DNA of 64,000 bases from Poriferisodalis sp965204125 (lineage in GTDB: Bacteria; Actinomycetota; Acidimicrobiia; Acidimicrobiales; Poriferisodalaceae): the NCBI RefSeq assembly GCF_965204125.1, contig NZ_OZ241968.1:682001-746000 (forward strand), read 5' to 3'. Position 1 is the stretch's first letter, and each line of letters opens with the position of its first letter. Position numbers and translations under genes: made by a program. Below the pieces are notes generated by a model. The model saw only the letters and a list, made by a program, of their open reading frames with translations. It did not search any database and had not been told where the DNA came from. Positions 27,876-36,248 of the stretch are shown one piece after another.

Positions 27876-28751
27876 TCAGGCCGCCTCTTGTTCTGATCGC
27901 TGGATCTGAGCCCCGATGCGCCGCACGAAGGTGGCGACGACGTGGCGCTTGTAATCGGCGCTTCCCCGGTGGTCAGAGCGTGGCTGAGCCGCCTCGGCCG
28001 CGAGCTGGGCTGCCGCGTCGACGGCATCCGAATCGAGCGCCGTGCCGACCAGCGCCGCTGCGGCGTCGGAGGCGTTGATGGTGGCAGGCCCGACAGCGGT
28101 GAGCCCAATGCCCGCACGCGCAACGCTGCCGCCCGACATCTCCACCGAGACCGCGACGCCGACGGTGGCGAAGTCACCGACCCGACGTTCGAGCTTGAGA
28201 TAGCCACCTGCCCGGGCGCCGCGTGCTGCGGGAATCACTGCCTCGACGGCGATCTCGTCGGGAGCGAGCACCGTCTGGAACGGGCCGTCGATGAGATCGG
28301 CCACCTGAATGCTCCGGCGCCCATTCGGGCCTTGAGCCACGATGGCGCCTTCCAGCGACACCATGACCGAGGCCCAGTCGCCTTGCGGGTCGGCGTGACA
28401 CACCGAGCCCACGAGCGTCCCCCGTGTGCGCACCAACGGGTCGGCCACGACGGGGGCCGCCGCAGCGATGGTCGGTTGGGCATCGGCGAGCGCAGCGGAT
28501 TTCTCGAGATCAGCGTGCCGGCACAGCGCCCCGATGCGATAGGTGCCGTCGGGATCGGACCGGTGGTGGTCGAGGCCGCCGATGCCGTTGATGTCCACGA
28601 TCATCGCGGGCGCCGCGAATCGCAGCTTCATCATCGGGATGAGGCTCTGGCCGCCCGCCAGGATCTTTGCCTCGCCGTCTGCTGCGGCGAGCATCGCTAC
28701 TGCCTCGGCGACGGTCGAGGGCGCTTCGTAGCGGAAGCGAGATGGATACAT
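27876..28751 (-). CDS. coxM: CO dehydrogenase medium subunit, CoxM (FAD)
   Basis: This 291-residue flavoprotein has the first FAD motif AGGQSLIPMMKLR (32-44) and a second at TRGTLVGSVCHADPQGD, then the C-terminal CO dehydrogenase flavoprotein domain. It receives electrons from CoxS and passes them to the respiratory chain. The gene order M-S-L is the standard form I order. It starts 3 nt after an 84-codon gene. Confidence 0.93.
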   Translation of the reverse strand: MYPSRFRYEAPSTVAEAVAMLAAADGEAKILAGGQSLIPMMKLRFAAPAMIVDINGIGGLDHHRSDPDGTYRIGALCRHADLEKSAALADAQPTIAAAAPVVADPLVRTRGTLVGSVCHADPQGDWASVMVSLEGAIVAQGPNGRRSIQVADLIDGPFQTVLAPDEIAVEAVIPAARGARAGGYLKLERRVGDFATVGVAVSVEMSGGSVARAGIGLTAVGPATINASDAAAALVGTALDSDAVDAAAQLAAEAAQPRSDHRGSADYKRHVVATFVRRIGAQIQRSEQEAA

Positions 28752-28754
28752 GCG

Positions 28755-29009
28755 TCAGCCCCCTGTCGACGGCCCGCCAGGACCTTGCGGATCCGGCACA
28801 GCTCGCGGCAACGACTCGGCGTCGGGATCGGGACGTCGCTCTTGGTGTGGCGGCCATGGTCCCTGAACTGGCTGACCAGCGACTTTGAGATAGTCGATGA
28901 TCTGAGGCCAGGCCCAGATCGTCGGGCTCGCACCTTCCTTGGGCGCACCCTCGATGACCTCGTACAGCCTCGGGTTGCCTGCGCTATGGCCTGATGACTC
29001 GATCGGCAT
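28755..29009 (-). CDS. Small hypothetical protein, first gene of the cox operon
   Basis: This 84-residue protein has an ordered N-terminal half (PRLYEVIEGAPKEGASPTIW, then AWPQIIDYLKVAGQPVQGPW) and a Pro/Asp-rich tail. No domain is recognised. The ATG has a GGGG site about 7 nt upstream. Only 3 nt separate its stop from the coxM start, so it is almost certainly co-transcribed. An accessory or small regulatory role is possible but unsupported. Confidence 0.6.
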   Translation of the reverse strand: MPIESSGHSAGNPRLYEVIEGAPKEGASPTIWAWPQIIDYLKVAGQPVQGPWPPHQERRPDPDAESLPRAVPDPQGPGGPSTGG

Positions 29010-29056
29010 GGATACCCCTTCCCCCGGAGATCCGGCCGTGTCTCTGCGGCACAGCG

Positions 29057-29062
29057 AACTTA
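29057..29062 (-). promoter_or_regulatory. Candidate -10 element TAAGTT for the cox operon
   Basis: TAAGTT on the minus strand lies 47 nt before the 84-codon gene, in the spacer to the divergent membrane-protein gene. A leader of about 40 nt ending in a GGGG ribosome-binding site would result. No clear -35 element is seen. Confidence 0.35.
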
Positions 29063-29157
29063 CCACTGCCCGTCGCGGCGCTCCGAACGAACTCACCAGC
29101 CACGCCGGTTGTGCTCCCGCGGCGGCATCTGTGCCTTTGGCGGCGATACTCGCGGGC

Positions 29158-29664
29158 ATGGCACTTGGTATCGGCGATTCCCTGGTGGCGGCCAACTTCA
29201 ACTCGGGCTGGTACCAAACCGTGCTGGTCGTCCACCTCGTCAGTGCGGTGGTGGGATTCGGCGGCAGCGCCTTGGGCACCGTCATGCTGAGACGGGCATG
29301 GGCTGATGGTCCTGACGCTGCAGCTGCTGTACGGCGGGCGTTCGAGTTCGCGTCGAACCGGTTGACGGACATGGCGGCGTACCTCGCCGGGATCGCCGGC
29401 GTGGTGGCGGTGCTCGTCGATGACCGCTGGACGTTCCGGCAGGGCTGGGTCACGACGGCGTTCATCTTGTACTTCGTCTGGTTGGGAATCGCTCACGGCG
29501 CACTGCGGCCGACCAGCTCCAAGCTCGCCGACGCCATGGACGGGGGACCCGAACGGTCCGGCGATGCGGAACGGCTGCGCAAGCGGGCCGAACTCTGGTC
29601 GATGGCAAGCAATCTGGTAATCGTGGCCGCCATTGCCGTGATGGTCACCAAGCCAGGCTTGTGA
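29158..29664 (+). CDS. Integral membrane protein, DUF2269-like
   Basis: This protein of about 168 residues has four hydrophobic segments (TVLVVHLVSAVVGFGGSALG, AAYLAGIAGVVAVLV, TTAFILYFVWLGIAHGAL, NLVIVAAIAVMV). The H-x(4)-GFGG start resembles DUF2269-type membrane proteins that may bind haem through conserved His. The frame is open back to 28939, but the earlier part lacks homology and would overlap the cox leader gene, so the ATG at 29158 is preferred with some doubt. It is divergent from the cox operon. Confidence 0.6.
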   Translation: MALGIGDSLVAANFNSGWYQTVLVVHLVSAVVGFGGSALGTVMLRRAWADGPDAAAAVRRAFEFASNRLTDMAAYLAGIAGVVAVLVDDRWTFRQGWVTTAFILYFVWLGIAHGALRPTSSKLADAMDGGPERSGDAERLRKRAELWSMASNLVIVAAIAVMVTKPGL

Positions 29665-29699
29665 ACCCCGGCGCCCACGCGGGTTTCGGCCCTGACGCG

Positions 29700-29705
29700 T
29701 AGCGT
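29700..29705 (+). promoter_or_regulatory. -10 element TAGCGT, leaderless
   Basis: TAGCGT lies 8 nt before the ATG of the isopropylmalate-dehydrogenase-like gene, and no ribosome-binding site is seen. The spacer is slightly long for a start exactly at the A of ATG. Confidence 0.4.
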
Positions 29706-29713
29706 CGGCGCGC

Positions 29714-30769
29714 ATGATCGAGCAGCGGCGGCACCGGGTGTGCGTGATTCCGGGTGACGATGCGGCGCCCGAAGCGATGGCTGCCTCGCTGCGCGTGCTG
29801 GATGCGCTGGACCTGCCCATCGACTGGGACCACGTGCCGGTGGGCGACGAGCTCACAGCGCTCACGCCCGACGAGCGGGAAGCGCTGGTCGGCGAGCGCA
29901 TCGATGCCGCCGACACGGTGCTTTTCGGATCGTCGAACGGCACCACGCCGGGTGCGGGCTTCATGCGTTGGGGCAAACGCACCTACGCCAACGTGCGACC
30001 GGTGCGCTGGCGGCCTGGCTATGCCTCGCCGCTGGCCCGGCCTGAGGGGATCGATTACGTAATCGTCAGGGAGAACCTCGAGGACATGTATGTCGGCGTC
30101 ATGGGCCCAGCGCAGCGGCTGCTCGATGCGGGTTTGACCGAGGGCCGTTCTCGCGTCCCGCCCGATGCCGCCAACGGGCGCTTCGCGGCGAAGATCATCA
30201 CCCGTCCCGGCACCGAACAGGTCACCCGCTTCGCCGCCGAGCTGGCGCTGAGCCGGGGCGGCAAGCTGACCGTCTCGGCCAAGACGAACATGCTTCCTGC
30301 CACCGACAGGTGGTTCTGCGACATCGCTCGGGAGGTGACGCAGGAGTACCCCGGCCTGGAATACGAACAGTTCATCATCGATGACATGGCGCACCGGCTG
30401 GTGGTGCGGCCCCACGAGCTCGACGTGCTGCTGCTGCCGAACCTGTACGGCGACATCCTGTCCGACCAGGGCGCCGGCACGATCGGTGGCATGGGCCTGG
30501 CGCCGTCGGGCTGTTACGGCGACGACTGGGCGTATTTCGAATCGGCCCACGGCACAGCGCCCGATATCGCCGGGCGGGGCATCATCAACCCGACCGCCAC
30601 GCTGGAGTCAGCGGAGATGATGTTGCGCTACCTGGGACTCGACGCCCCGGCTGACCGTCTCGATCGGGCGCTGGCACATGTCTATGAAAAAGGAGAGCGC
30701 GTGACGCCGGACCAGGGCGGCACTGCGGGCACAGAGGACTTCGCCACCGCCGTCGTCGACGAGCTGTAG
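29714..30769 (+). CDS. Isocitrate/isopropylmalate dehydrogenase family protein
   Basis: This 351-residue beta-decarboxylating dehydrogenase has an N-terminal VCVIPGDD, the substrate-binding VRENLEDMYVG, the metal-binding Asp in LLLPNLYGDILSD, and the adenine-loop HGTAPDIAGRGIINP. The pattern ESAHGTAPDI is typical of the family and does not by itself separate isopropylmalate, isocitrate and tartrate enzymes. The following genes encode an Ldh2-type dehydrogenase and a flavin enzyme, which fits a catabolic hydroxyacid pathway better than leucine synthesis. Confidence 0.85.
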   Translation: MIEQRRHRVCVIPGDDAAPEAMAASLRVLDALDLPIDWDHVPVGDELTALTPDEREALVGERIDAADTVLFGSSNGTTPGAGFMRWGKRTYANVRPVRWRPGYASPLARPEGIDYVIVRENLEDMYVGVMGPAQRLLDAGLTEGRSRVPPDAANGRFAAKIITRPGTEQVTRFAAELALSRGGKLTVSAKTNMLPATDRWFCDIAREVTQEYPGLEYEQFIIDDMAHRLVVRPHELDVLLLPNLYGDILSDQGAGTIGGMGLAPSGCYGDDWAYFESAHGTAPDIAGRGIINPTATLESAEMMLRYLGLDAPADRLDRALAHVYEKGERVTPDQGGTAGTEDFATAVVDEL

Positions 30770-30835
30770 CGGTCATACAGCGCGGCTGCGGGTAGAAACA
30801 CGCATCGAAACCAGCGGAGGGGTGAGCGACCGGAC

Positions 30836-31966
30836 ATGAGCGACCAAAGCGCACGCAACGAGACACTGCCGCGGGGAATACCTGACGACCGGCCCGCAGA
30901 CGGCGACGACAGCGCGCCGGTGTCGTATCGCCTGGATGAGCTTCGGCCCTGGGGCATAGCGGCATACGTGGCAGCCGGCATGGCTGCCGACGACGCGGCG
31001 ACCGTCGTCGACAACCAGCTCTGGTCGGACCGGCGCGGTGTCGACACGCACGGCTTCCAGCGGGTGAGCTGGTACGTGAACTGGTTCCGCGACGGCACCA
31101 CCGACCCGACAGCGCAGTGCGAGATCGTCACCCGGACGCCATCAGTGCTGGTCGCCGATGGGCACCACGGTCTCGGCCAGCTCGTGATCACCCGGTTCAT
31201 GGAGCAGCTCATTGACGCCGCCCGAGAGAGCGGGCTGGTGGTCGGCGTGATCCGCAATTCCAACGACTGGGGCTGCGGCGCGAACTACCCGTACCAGGCC
31301 GCCGAGGCCGGATTCGTCTGCTACGGCACCACCACGTCGGTGCCGAACCTGGCACCGTTCGGCAGCCGCCGGAAGCTGTTCGGCAACAACCCGATCGTGT
31401 GGACGTTCCCCCGCCGCGCCCAGCCGCCGATCGTGCTCGACATGGCCATCACGCCCGTGGCGCTCGGCAAGGTGCTGCGGGCCCGCTCCGAGGGCTCGGA
31501 GATCCCGGTGGAGTGGGGATTCCTGGACCGCGACGGCAACCCCACGGTCGATCCCGACGTGGCGATGCGCGGCATCGTGCCGGCGATCGGCGGCTACAAG
31601 GGCATCGGCATGATCACCGCCTCGAACATCGCAGCAGGAATCCTGGGCGGCTCGGCCCACACCGGCGATGTGGCCGTGGGGCGGCGGGGGCAGTTCTTCC
31701 TGCTGATGGATCCGGGTGTGTTCCGCGACCGCGAGGGCTACTACGACGACATCGAGGACATGGTCGCCCAGATCCGCGCGGCCGGCGAAGAGGACGTGCT
31801 GCCGGGCCAGACCGTGTACCTGCCGGGCGAGCTCGAACAACTTGAGATGGACCGGCGGACTGCGGCTGGCACCGTCAGCTACCCCGCGTCGGTCGTCCGG
31901 TCACTGGGCCGTGTCGGCGACGAGCTGGGCGTGCCGTTCGAATGCGAGCCGGCGACGTCGATATGA
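30836..31966 (+). CDS. Ldh family (malate/L-lactate/sulfolactate type) NAD(P)-dependent oxidoreductase
   Basis: This 376-residue protein belongs to the Ldh2/YlbC family rather than the classical lactate dehydrogenases. Family marks are RRGVDTHGFQRV with the conserved His, VADGHHGLGQ, SNDWGCGANYPYQAAEAGF, and the glycine-rich GSRRKLFGNNP. These enzymes oxidise 2-hydroxyacids such as malate, lactate, ureidoglycolate or sulfolactate. The actual substrate is not determined. It overlaps the next gene as ATGA. Confidence 0.87.
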   Translation: MSDQSARNETLPRGIPDDRPADGDDSAPVSYRLDELRPWGIAAYVAAGMAADDAATVVDNQLWSDRRGVDTHGFQRVSWYVNWFRDGTTDPTAQCEIVTRTPSVLVADGHHGLGQLVITRFMEQLIDAARESGLVVGVIRNSNDWGCGANYPYQAAEAGFVCYGTTTSVPNLAPFGSRRKLFGNNPIVWTFPRRAQPPIVLDMAITPVALGKVLRARSEGSEIPVEWGFLDRDGNPTVDPDVAMRGIVPAIGGYKGIGMITASNIAAGILGGSAHTGDVAVGRRGQFFLLMDPGVFRDREGYYDDIEDMVAQIRAAGEEDVLPGQTVYLPGELEQLEMDRRTAAGTVSYPASVVRSLGRVGDELGVPFECEPATSI

Positions 31967-33138
31967 GCGACAAGATGCTGGCGCTGGCGGCGGAGTGGAT
32001 TCCGACGCTGCGGGAGCGCAGCGTCGAGATCGACTCGTTGCGACAGCTGCCGCAGGATCTGGCCGAGGCGCTGGCGGCCGACGGCTTCTACCGGACGCTG
32101 GTGCCGCCCGAACTGGGCGGGTTGGGGCTTCCACCGGCGGTGGTCGCTGAGATCGGCGAAGTGCTCGCCAGAGGCAACGCCTCGGCAGCGTGGTGCACGT
32201 TCATCGGCGCAACCTCGCAGATCATGTTCGCCGCGCTCGAGCCAGCCCAGCTCGCAGAGTTGCTGGAGAACCCCGATGTCATCACGGCCGGCGTTTTCGC
32301 ACACTCGGGGACAGCCACGGCTGCACCCGGGCCTGACGGCGCCGACGGGTACATGGTGAGCGGGCGCTGGGCATGGGCCTCGGGTTCGCACAACGCGGCG
32401 TGGATCTCCGCAGGCGTGCAGATCGTCGATGGCAATGCAGCTGATCGCGCTGGCGACGGCCCCCAGCCGGCGCTCGGCCGGGCGTTCTTCCGGCCCGACG
32501 ACATCGAGCTGCACGACGACTGGTACACCAGCGGGCTGCGCGGTTCGGGTTCGAGCACGTTCGAGGCTCACAATGTCTGGCTGCCTGCATCGCGCATCGC
32601 CTACGAGCGCTCGATTCTGAAGTCGTCGTACGCTGCCGAGCCGCTGTACCGCATGCCGCTGTTCGGCCTGCTGGCGCTGCCCATCGGCGCGATCGCGCTG
32701 GGGATGGCCCGGGCGAGCGTGGACGAAGTGATTGACGTCGCCAGGTCGAAGGTGCCCCAAGGGTCGCGTCGCACCCTGGGTGAGCGGCCCGCACTGCACT
32801 CCGCAGTAGCGGTGGCAGACACTGAGGTGCGGGCGGCTCGGACGCTGCTGTACACGTGCATCGATGCCGCGTGGGAGCGCGCGCAGCACGGCTTGTCCGA
32901 TTTGGAACTGCGCCGTGACCTGCGCACAGCAACCACCCATGCAATGCAGACCAGCCTGCGAGTGATCAGCTCGATGAACTCGGCCGTCGGCGGCACGGCG
33001 GTGTTCGAAGCATCGCCATTACAGCGTCACCTGCGCGACGCCCAGACGGCCTCGGCTCACTTCATGGTCGCGATGCCGGTGATGGAATTGGCCGGCCGCA
33101 CCTTCTTCGACCCCGACGCCGACACCTCCGGCCTGTAG
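31963..33138 (+). CDS. Acyl-CoA-dehydrogenase-fold flavin monooxygenase-like protein
   Basis: This 391-residue protein has the acyl-CoA dehydrogenase fold but matches the flavin-dependent monooxygenase branch (HsaA/DszC-like). The N-terminal ELGGLGLPPAVVAEIGEVLA is followed by GNASAAWCTFIGATS, SGRWAWASGSHNAAWI and a C-terminal helical bundle. I see no clear catalytic Glu of the dehydrogenases. The ATG at 31963 overlaps the previous stop. Oxygenation or desulfonation of a small organic compound is possible. Confidence 0.78.
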   Translation: MSDKMLALAAEWIPTLRERSVEIDSLRQLPQDLAEALAADGFYRTLVPPELGGLGLPPAVVAEIGEVLARGNASAAWCTFIGATSQIMFAALEPAQLAELLENPDVITAGVFAHSGTATAAPGPDGADGYMVSGRWAWASGSHNAAWISAGVQIVDGNAADRAGDGPQPALGRAFFRPDDIELHDDWYTSGLRGSGSSTFEAHNVWLPASRIAYERSILKSSYAAEPLYRMPLFGLLALPIGAIALGMARASVDEVIDVARSKVPQGSRRTLGERPALHSAVAVADTEVRAARTLLYTCIDAAWERAQHGLSDLELRRDLRTATTHAMQTSLRVISSMNSAVGGTAVFEASPLQRHLRDAQTASAHFMVAMPVMELAGRTFFDPDADTSGL

Positions 33139-33156
33139 AACGTCGGCCAGCAGCGC

Positions 33157-34830
33157 TCAGTCGTCGCGGCGGCGCTGGTGCGCGGGAAGCGGGAATGTGA
33201 TCGGGATGAGCGCGGTTTGGTCGATGTCGATCAGCGACGGTCCCACCGGGCCTGATTCGCCGCTGGCACGGGCAACCGCATCGCCGAAGGCAGTTTCGAA
33301 CTCGGCCACGCTGCGCACGCGCCGGGCCGGCACGCTCATGGCCTCAGCCACAGCGACGAAGTCGATGCCGCCGATCTCGGTGCCGTGGTGCTCGTCCCAT
33401 AGGGCGTCCTGGATGATGCGCAGCACGCCGTAGCCGCCGTCGTTGAACACGCACACGATGACGGGCAGGCCGTGCTCGGCGAGCGTCGAGATCTCCCCCA
33501 CCGACAGCATCAGTCCGCCGTCGCCCTGGATCACGACGGTCGGCTGGCCGGTGGCGAGCGCCGCACCCACAGCCATCGGCACGCCGGGGCCGATGGCGGC
33601 ATTGGCGGCCCGGATCGACGTGCGCGGCGCCACGATCGGCAGCAGCCGGTTGCCCCACATGTAGCCGGGCACAGTGGTGTCACGGACGATGCGGGCCTCA
33701 TCGGGAAGCAATCGGCGGATCGCGTCGCAGATCGCCGCGTGGTCAGACCCGATCTCGTCGCGCATCGCCTCCATGTCGGACGAGCGATGCTTGCGGGCCC
33801 GCTCGACGTAGCCGTCGTCGATGGTGGGCGCGCCGTCGCCCAGCCGTTCGAGCAGCCCGGCCAGGCTGAGCTTCGCGTCCCCCACGACGGCCAGCGACGC
33901 CGGGTAGTTGAGACCGATCACGCCAGGGTCAGCGTCGAGGTGGATCAGCTCGTCGGGCAAGCGCAGCGCCCACACCCGGGTTGCGTAGTTCTGGAAGCGG
34001 GTGCCCACGGCCAGCAGCAGGTCAGCCTCGGCAAAGACGTCGGCCATCTGGGGGCGGTCCGAACGGAAGCCCAGCGACAGCGGGTGCAGTTCGCTCAGGG
34101 CACTGCGGCCCTCGATCGTCGTCACCACCGGCGCACCGAGCCGCTCGGCCAGCGCAGTGAGCTCAGCCGAGGCGTCGGCGCTGACGACGCCGCCGCCCGC
34201 CCAGATGAGAGGTCGCTGCGCCGCAGCCAATCGCTCGGCCGCATCGTCGAGCAGCGCAGCGTCAGGCCGCAGACGTGACACCTCGGGAGATCCCGAGATC
34301 GGCCCATCGCCGACCTTGGCGTACTGGAAATCGATCGGGATCTCCACAGCGCCGGGCTGAGGACGGCCGGTGCGGATGTCGTCGGCGACGCGGGCGACCT
34401 CGGCAGAGATCTCGCCGGGATACCGCACCGACGCCACACTGCGACACACCGAGCGCAGCATGTCGACCTGCTGATCGTTCTCGTGCAGGAAGCCCTTCCC
34501 TTTGCCATAAAACCGTGACTCCGTCTGGCCGGTCACCATCAGCACGGCCGAACTGGTGAACGACGCCTCGTAGAGGCCGGGCACAGCATTGGCGGCGCCG
34601 GGGCCGGTGGAGGTGAGCAGCACGCCCATCTCTCCGGTGGCGCGGTAGTAGGCATCCGCAGCATGTGCAGCCGCCTGCTCGTGGCGGACCTTGACGACCT
34701 CGATGTCGTCGCGCACCGACAGCGCCTCATACATCGGCAGGTTGTGCACGCTGACGATCCCGAACACGTGCCGCACGCCCAGGCGCGCCAGCGTCGCCGC
34801 GACGGCCTCGCCCCCGGTCATTTCACTCAT
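33157..34830 (-). CDS. Thiamine-pyrophosphate-dependent enzyme, acetolactate-synthase-like
   Basis: This 557-residue protein has the three TPP-enzyme domains. The catalytic Glu is in VRHEQAAAHAADAYY near residue 50, a central Rossmann domain covers about 185-330, and the TPP/Mg motif is GDGGLMLSVGEISTL, then NDGGYG. It resembles the large subunit of acetolactate synthase and also benzoylformate decarboxylase or sulfoacetaldehyde acetyltransferase. No small regulatory subunit is adjacent, so branched-chain synthesis is unlikely. The ATG at 34830 has GAGGTGA upstream; a GTG at 34839 is possible. Confidence 0.84.
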   Translation of the reverse strand: MSEMTGGEAVAATLARLGVRHVFGIVSVHNLPMYEALSVRDDIEVVKVRHEQAAAHAADAYYRATGEMGVLLTSTGPGAANAVPGLYEASFTSSAVLMVTGQTESRFYGKGKGFLHENDQQVDMLRSVCRSVASVRYPGEISAEVARVADDIRTGRPQPGAVEIPIDFQYAKVGDGPISGSPEVSRLRPDAALLDDAAERLAAAQRPLIWAGGGVVSADASAELTALAERLGAPVVTTIEGRSALSELHPLSLGFRSDRPQMADVFAEADLLLAVGTRFQNYATRVWALRLPDELIHLDADPGVIGLNYPASLAVVGDAKLSLAGLLERLGDGAPTIDDGYVERARKHRSSDMEAMRDEIGSDHAAICDAIRRLLPDEARIVRDTTVPGYMWGNRLLPIVAPRTSIRAANAAIGPGVPMAVGAALATGQPTVVIQGDGGLMLSVGEISTLAEHGLPVIVCVFNDGGYGVLRIIQDALWDEHHGTEIGGIDFVAVAEAMSVPARRVRSVAEFETAFGDAVARASGESGPVGPSLIDIDQTALIPITFPLPAHQRRRDD

Positions 34831-34952
34831 GGCAGTCACTCACCTCGGGCCTCGCTCATCGCACGCACGGTAGCCCTGCGGTGGCGCCAGCCGCCCGGCG
34901 TGCAGCACGGCGCGGATTCGGCGCCGATGCCGACCGCCGCCGGTCTGATGGA

Positions 34953-35537
34953 TCAGGCGTCGAGGCTGAACGGCGGGTACTGATCGGTCAGCAGGTGCAG
35001 ATACGCGTTCATGCGCAGGTTCACGCCAAACCACGAGACGACCCACCCGCGCATTCCGTCGGGCCATCGGCCGGTGAACAGCACTGCGAAGAAGCCGAGC
35101 ACGACCAGAACCGCTGTGATGAGACCGGTGATCGCAGTGAACACCACGGCCGGAATCACCAAGATCAGCCGGAACGCAACCGTGAGCCGGTTGCGGTCGG
35201 TCAGCTGAGGCTCGATGTCGACAGCGACCGGAGTGCCTCCGGGCTCGGGTGCAGACATGTCGAACTCGAACGGCGGGTAGCGCTCGTGCAGAAAGTCGAA
35301 GTAGGCGTACAGCCGGATGCTGTAGCGGAGGTACATCGACTGGAAGTCCGCCAGGCCCTTGGGCAGCCTGCCGGTGAACACGATGGCGATCCAGCCGAAC
35401 ACGTTGAGCAGCCACGCGATGTGCTGCAGGATCTCGAAGATGATCAGGTGCGGAATCAGCAGCAGCCAGTGCACCAAGGGTCGCCAGTTGGCGATCCGCT
35501 CCGATGACTCGACGGTGACAGAAGCCGGGTAAGCCAT
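34953..35537 (-). CDS. DUF4389 membrane protein, copy 2
   Basis: This 194-residue membrane protein has two repeats, each with one hydrophobic hairpin followed by FTGR-x-P-x-G and a Y-x-YPPF-type ending (FTGRLPKGLADFQSMYLRY and ERYPPF; FTGRWPDGMRGWVVSWFGV and DQYPPF). It is the tandem paralogue of the next gene, with equal length. The function of DUF4389 is unknown. It has its own leaderless-type promoter. Confidence 0.85.
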   Translation of the reverse strand: MAYPASVTVESSERIANWRPLVHWLLLIPHLIIFEILQHIAWLLNVFGWIAIVFTGRLPKGLADFQSMYLRYSIRLYAYFDFLHERYPPFEFDMSAPEPGGTPVAVDIEPQLTDRNRLTVAFRLILVIPAVVFTAITGLITAVLVVLGFFAVLFTGRWPDGMRGWVVSWFGVNLRMNAYLHLLTDQYPPFSLDA

Positions 35538-35544
35538 GCCGCCG

Positions 35545-35550
35545 AACCTA
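35545..35550 (-). promoter_or_regulatory. -10 element TAGGTT, leaderless
   Basis: TAGGTT followed by CGG lies 7 nt before the ATG of DUF4389 copy 2. The same TAGGTTCGG block precedes the other DUF4389 gene and the glutamate-synthase-like gene. No ribosome-binding site is seen. Confidence 0.55.
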
Positions 35551-35603
35551 CTTGGAGGCTCGGATCAGTCCGGGCATCGCCCGGCGAAGGGCGGGGGTTG
35601 GGC

Positions 35604-36188
35604 CTATTCGGCGGTGCTGAAGGGCGGGTACTTGTCGGTCAGCATGTAGATGAAGGTCAGGTAGCGCGCGTGGACCCGGTAGAACCCGATCACCAAATCG
35701 CGCATGCCTGCAGGCCAGCGGCCGGTGAACAGGATGATGAAGTAGGCGATCGTCACCACTGCGACGACGAGATACGAGTAGACGGTGACGAAAACGATCT
35801 GCGGTAACCCGTAGATCGGACGGAACAGTGCTGCCAGACGATTGCGGTTCCCCGGCTCCACTTCGACATTCACCGCCACCGGCGAACCGCCCGGATCCTC
35901 TGCCGACGAAGGGAATTCAAACGGCGGGTACTGATCGTGGATGATGTGCACGAACGACAGCACACGGGGGTAGTAGCGGATGTACATCACCTGGAAGCTC
36001 GCGATGCCTGCAGGCACCTTGCCGGTGATGACGACCGCGAGCATGGTCAAGACCGCGAGCAGCCAAGCCACAACGTGGAACACGGCGAGTATCACGAAGT
36101 GCGGGATCAGCATGATCCAGTGGACCAATGGACGCCAATTCGCCACGCGCTCTGAAGGTTGGACGGTAAGGGACGCTGGATAGTCCAT
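35604..36188 (-). CDS. DUF4389 membrane protein, copy 1
   Basis: This is a 194-residue tandem paralogue of the preceding entry, with identical domain layout and shared segments such as ERVANWRPLVHWIMLIPHF, ITGKVPAGIASFQVMYIRYY, FTGRWPAGMRDLVIGFYRV and KYPPFS. Four transmembrane segments are expected. The two copies are 66 nt apart and each carries its own TAGGTTCGG element. Confidence 0.85.
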   Translation of the reverse strand: MDYPASLTVQPSERVANWRPLVHWIMLIPHFVILAVFHVVAWLLAVLTMLAVVITGKVPAGIASFQVMYIRYYPRVLSFVHIIHDQYPPFEFPSSAEDPGGSPVAVNVEVEPGNRNRLAALFRPIYGLPQIVFVTVYSYLVVAVVTIAYFIILFTGRWPAGMRDLVIGFYRVHARYLTFIYMLTDKYPPFSTAE

Positions 36189-36194
36189 ACCCCG

Positions 36195-36200
36195 AACCTA
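36195..36200 (-). promoter_or_regulatory. -10 element TAGGTT, leaderless
   Basis: TAGGTT followed by CGG lies 6 nt before the ATG of DUF4389 copy 1, with no ribosome-binding site. Confidence 0.55.
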
Positions 36201-36248
36201 CTCGCACCTCAGCCGGCACCCGTGACCCATTCCGGCACGGCGGCTGTA

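Noticed and set aside
29714..34830. Complete sulfolactate/sulfoacetaldehyde pathway
   Set aside because: The Ldh2-like and TPP enzymes fit, and a TauE/SafE permease is in the window, but no sulfo-lyase or other diagnostic gene is seen. The family assignments are too general.
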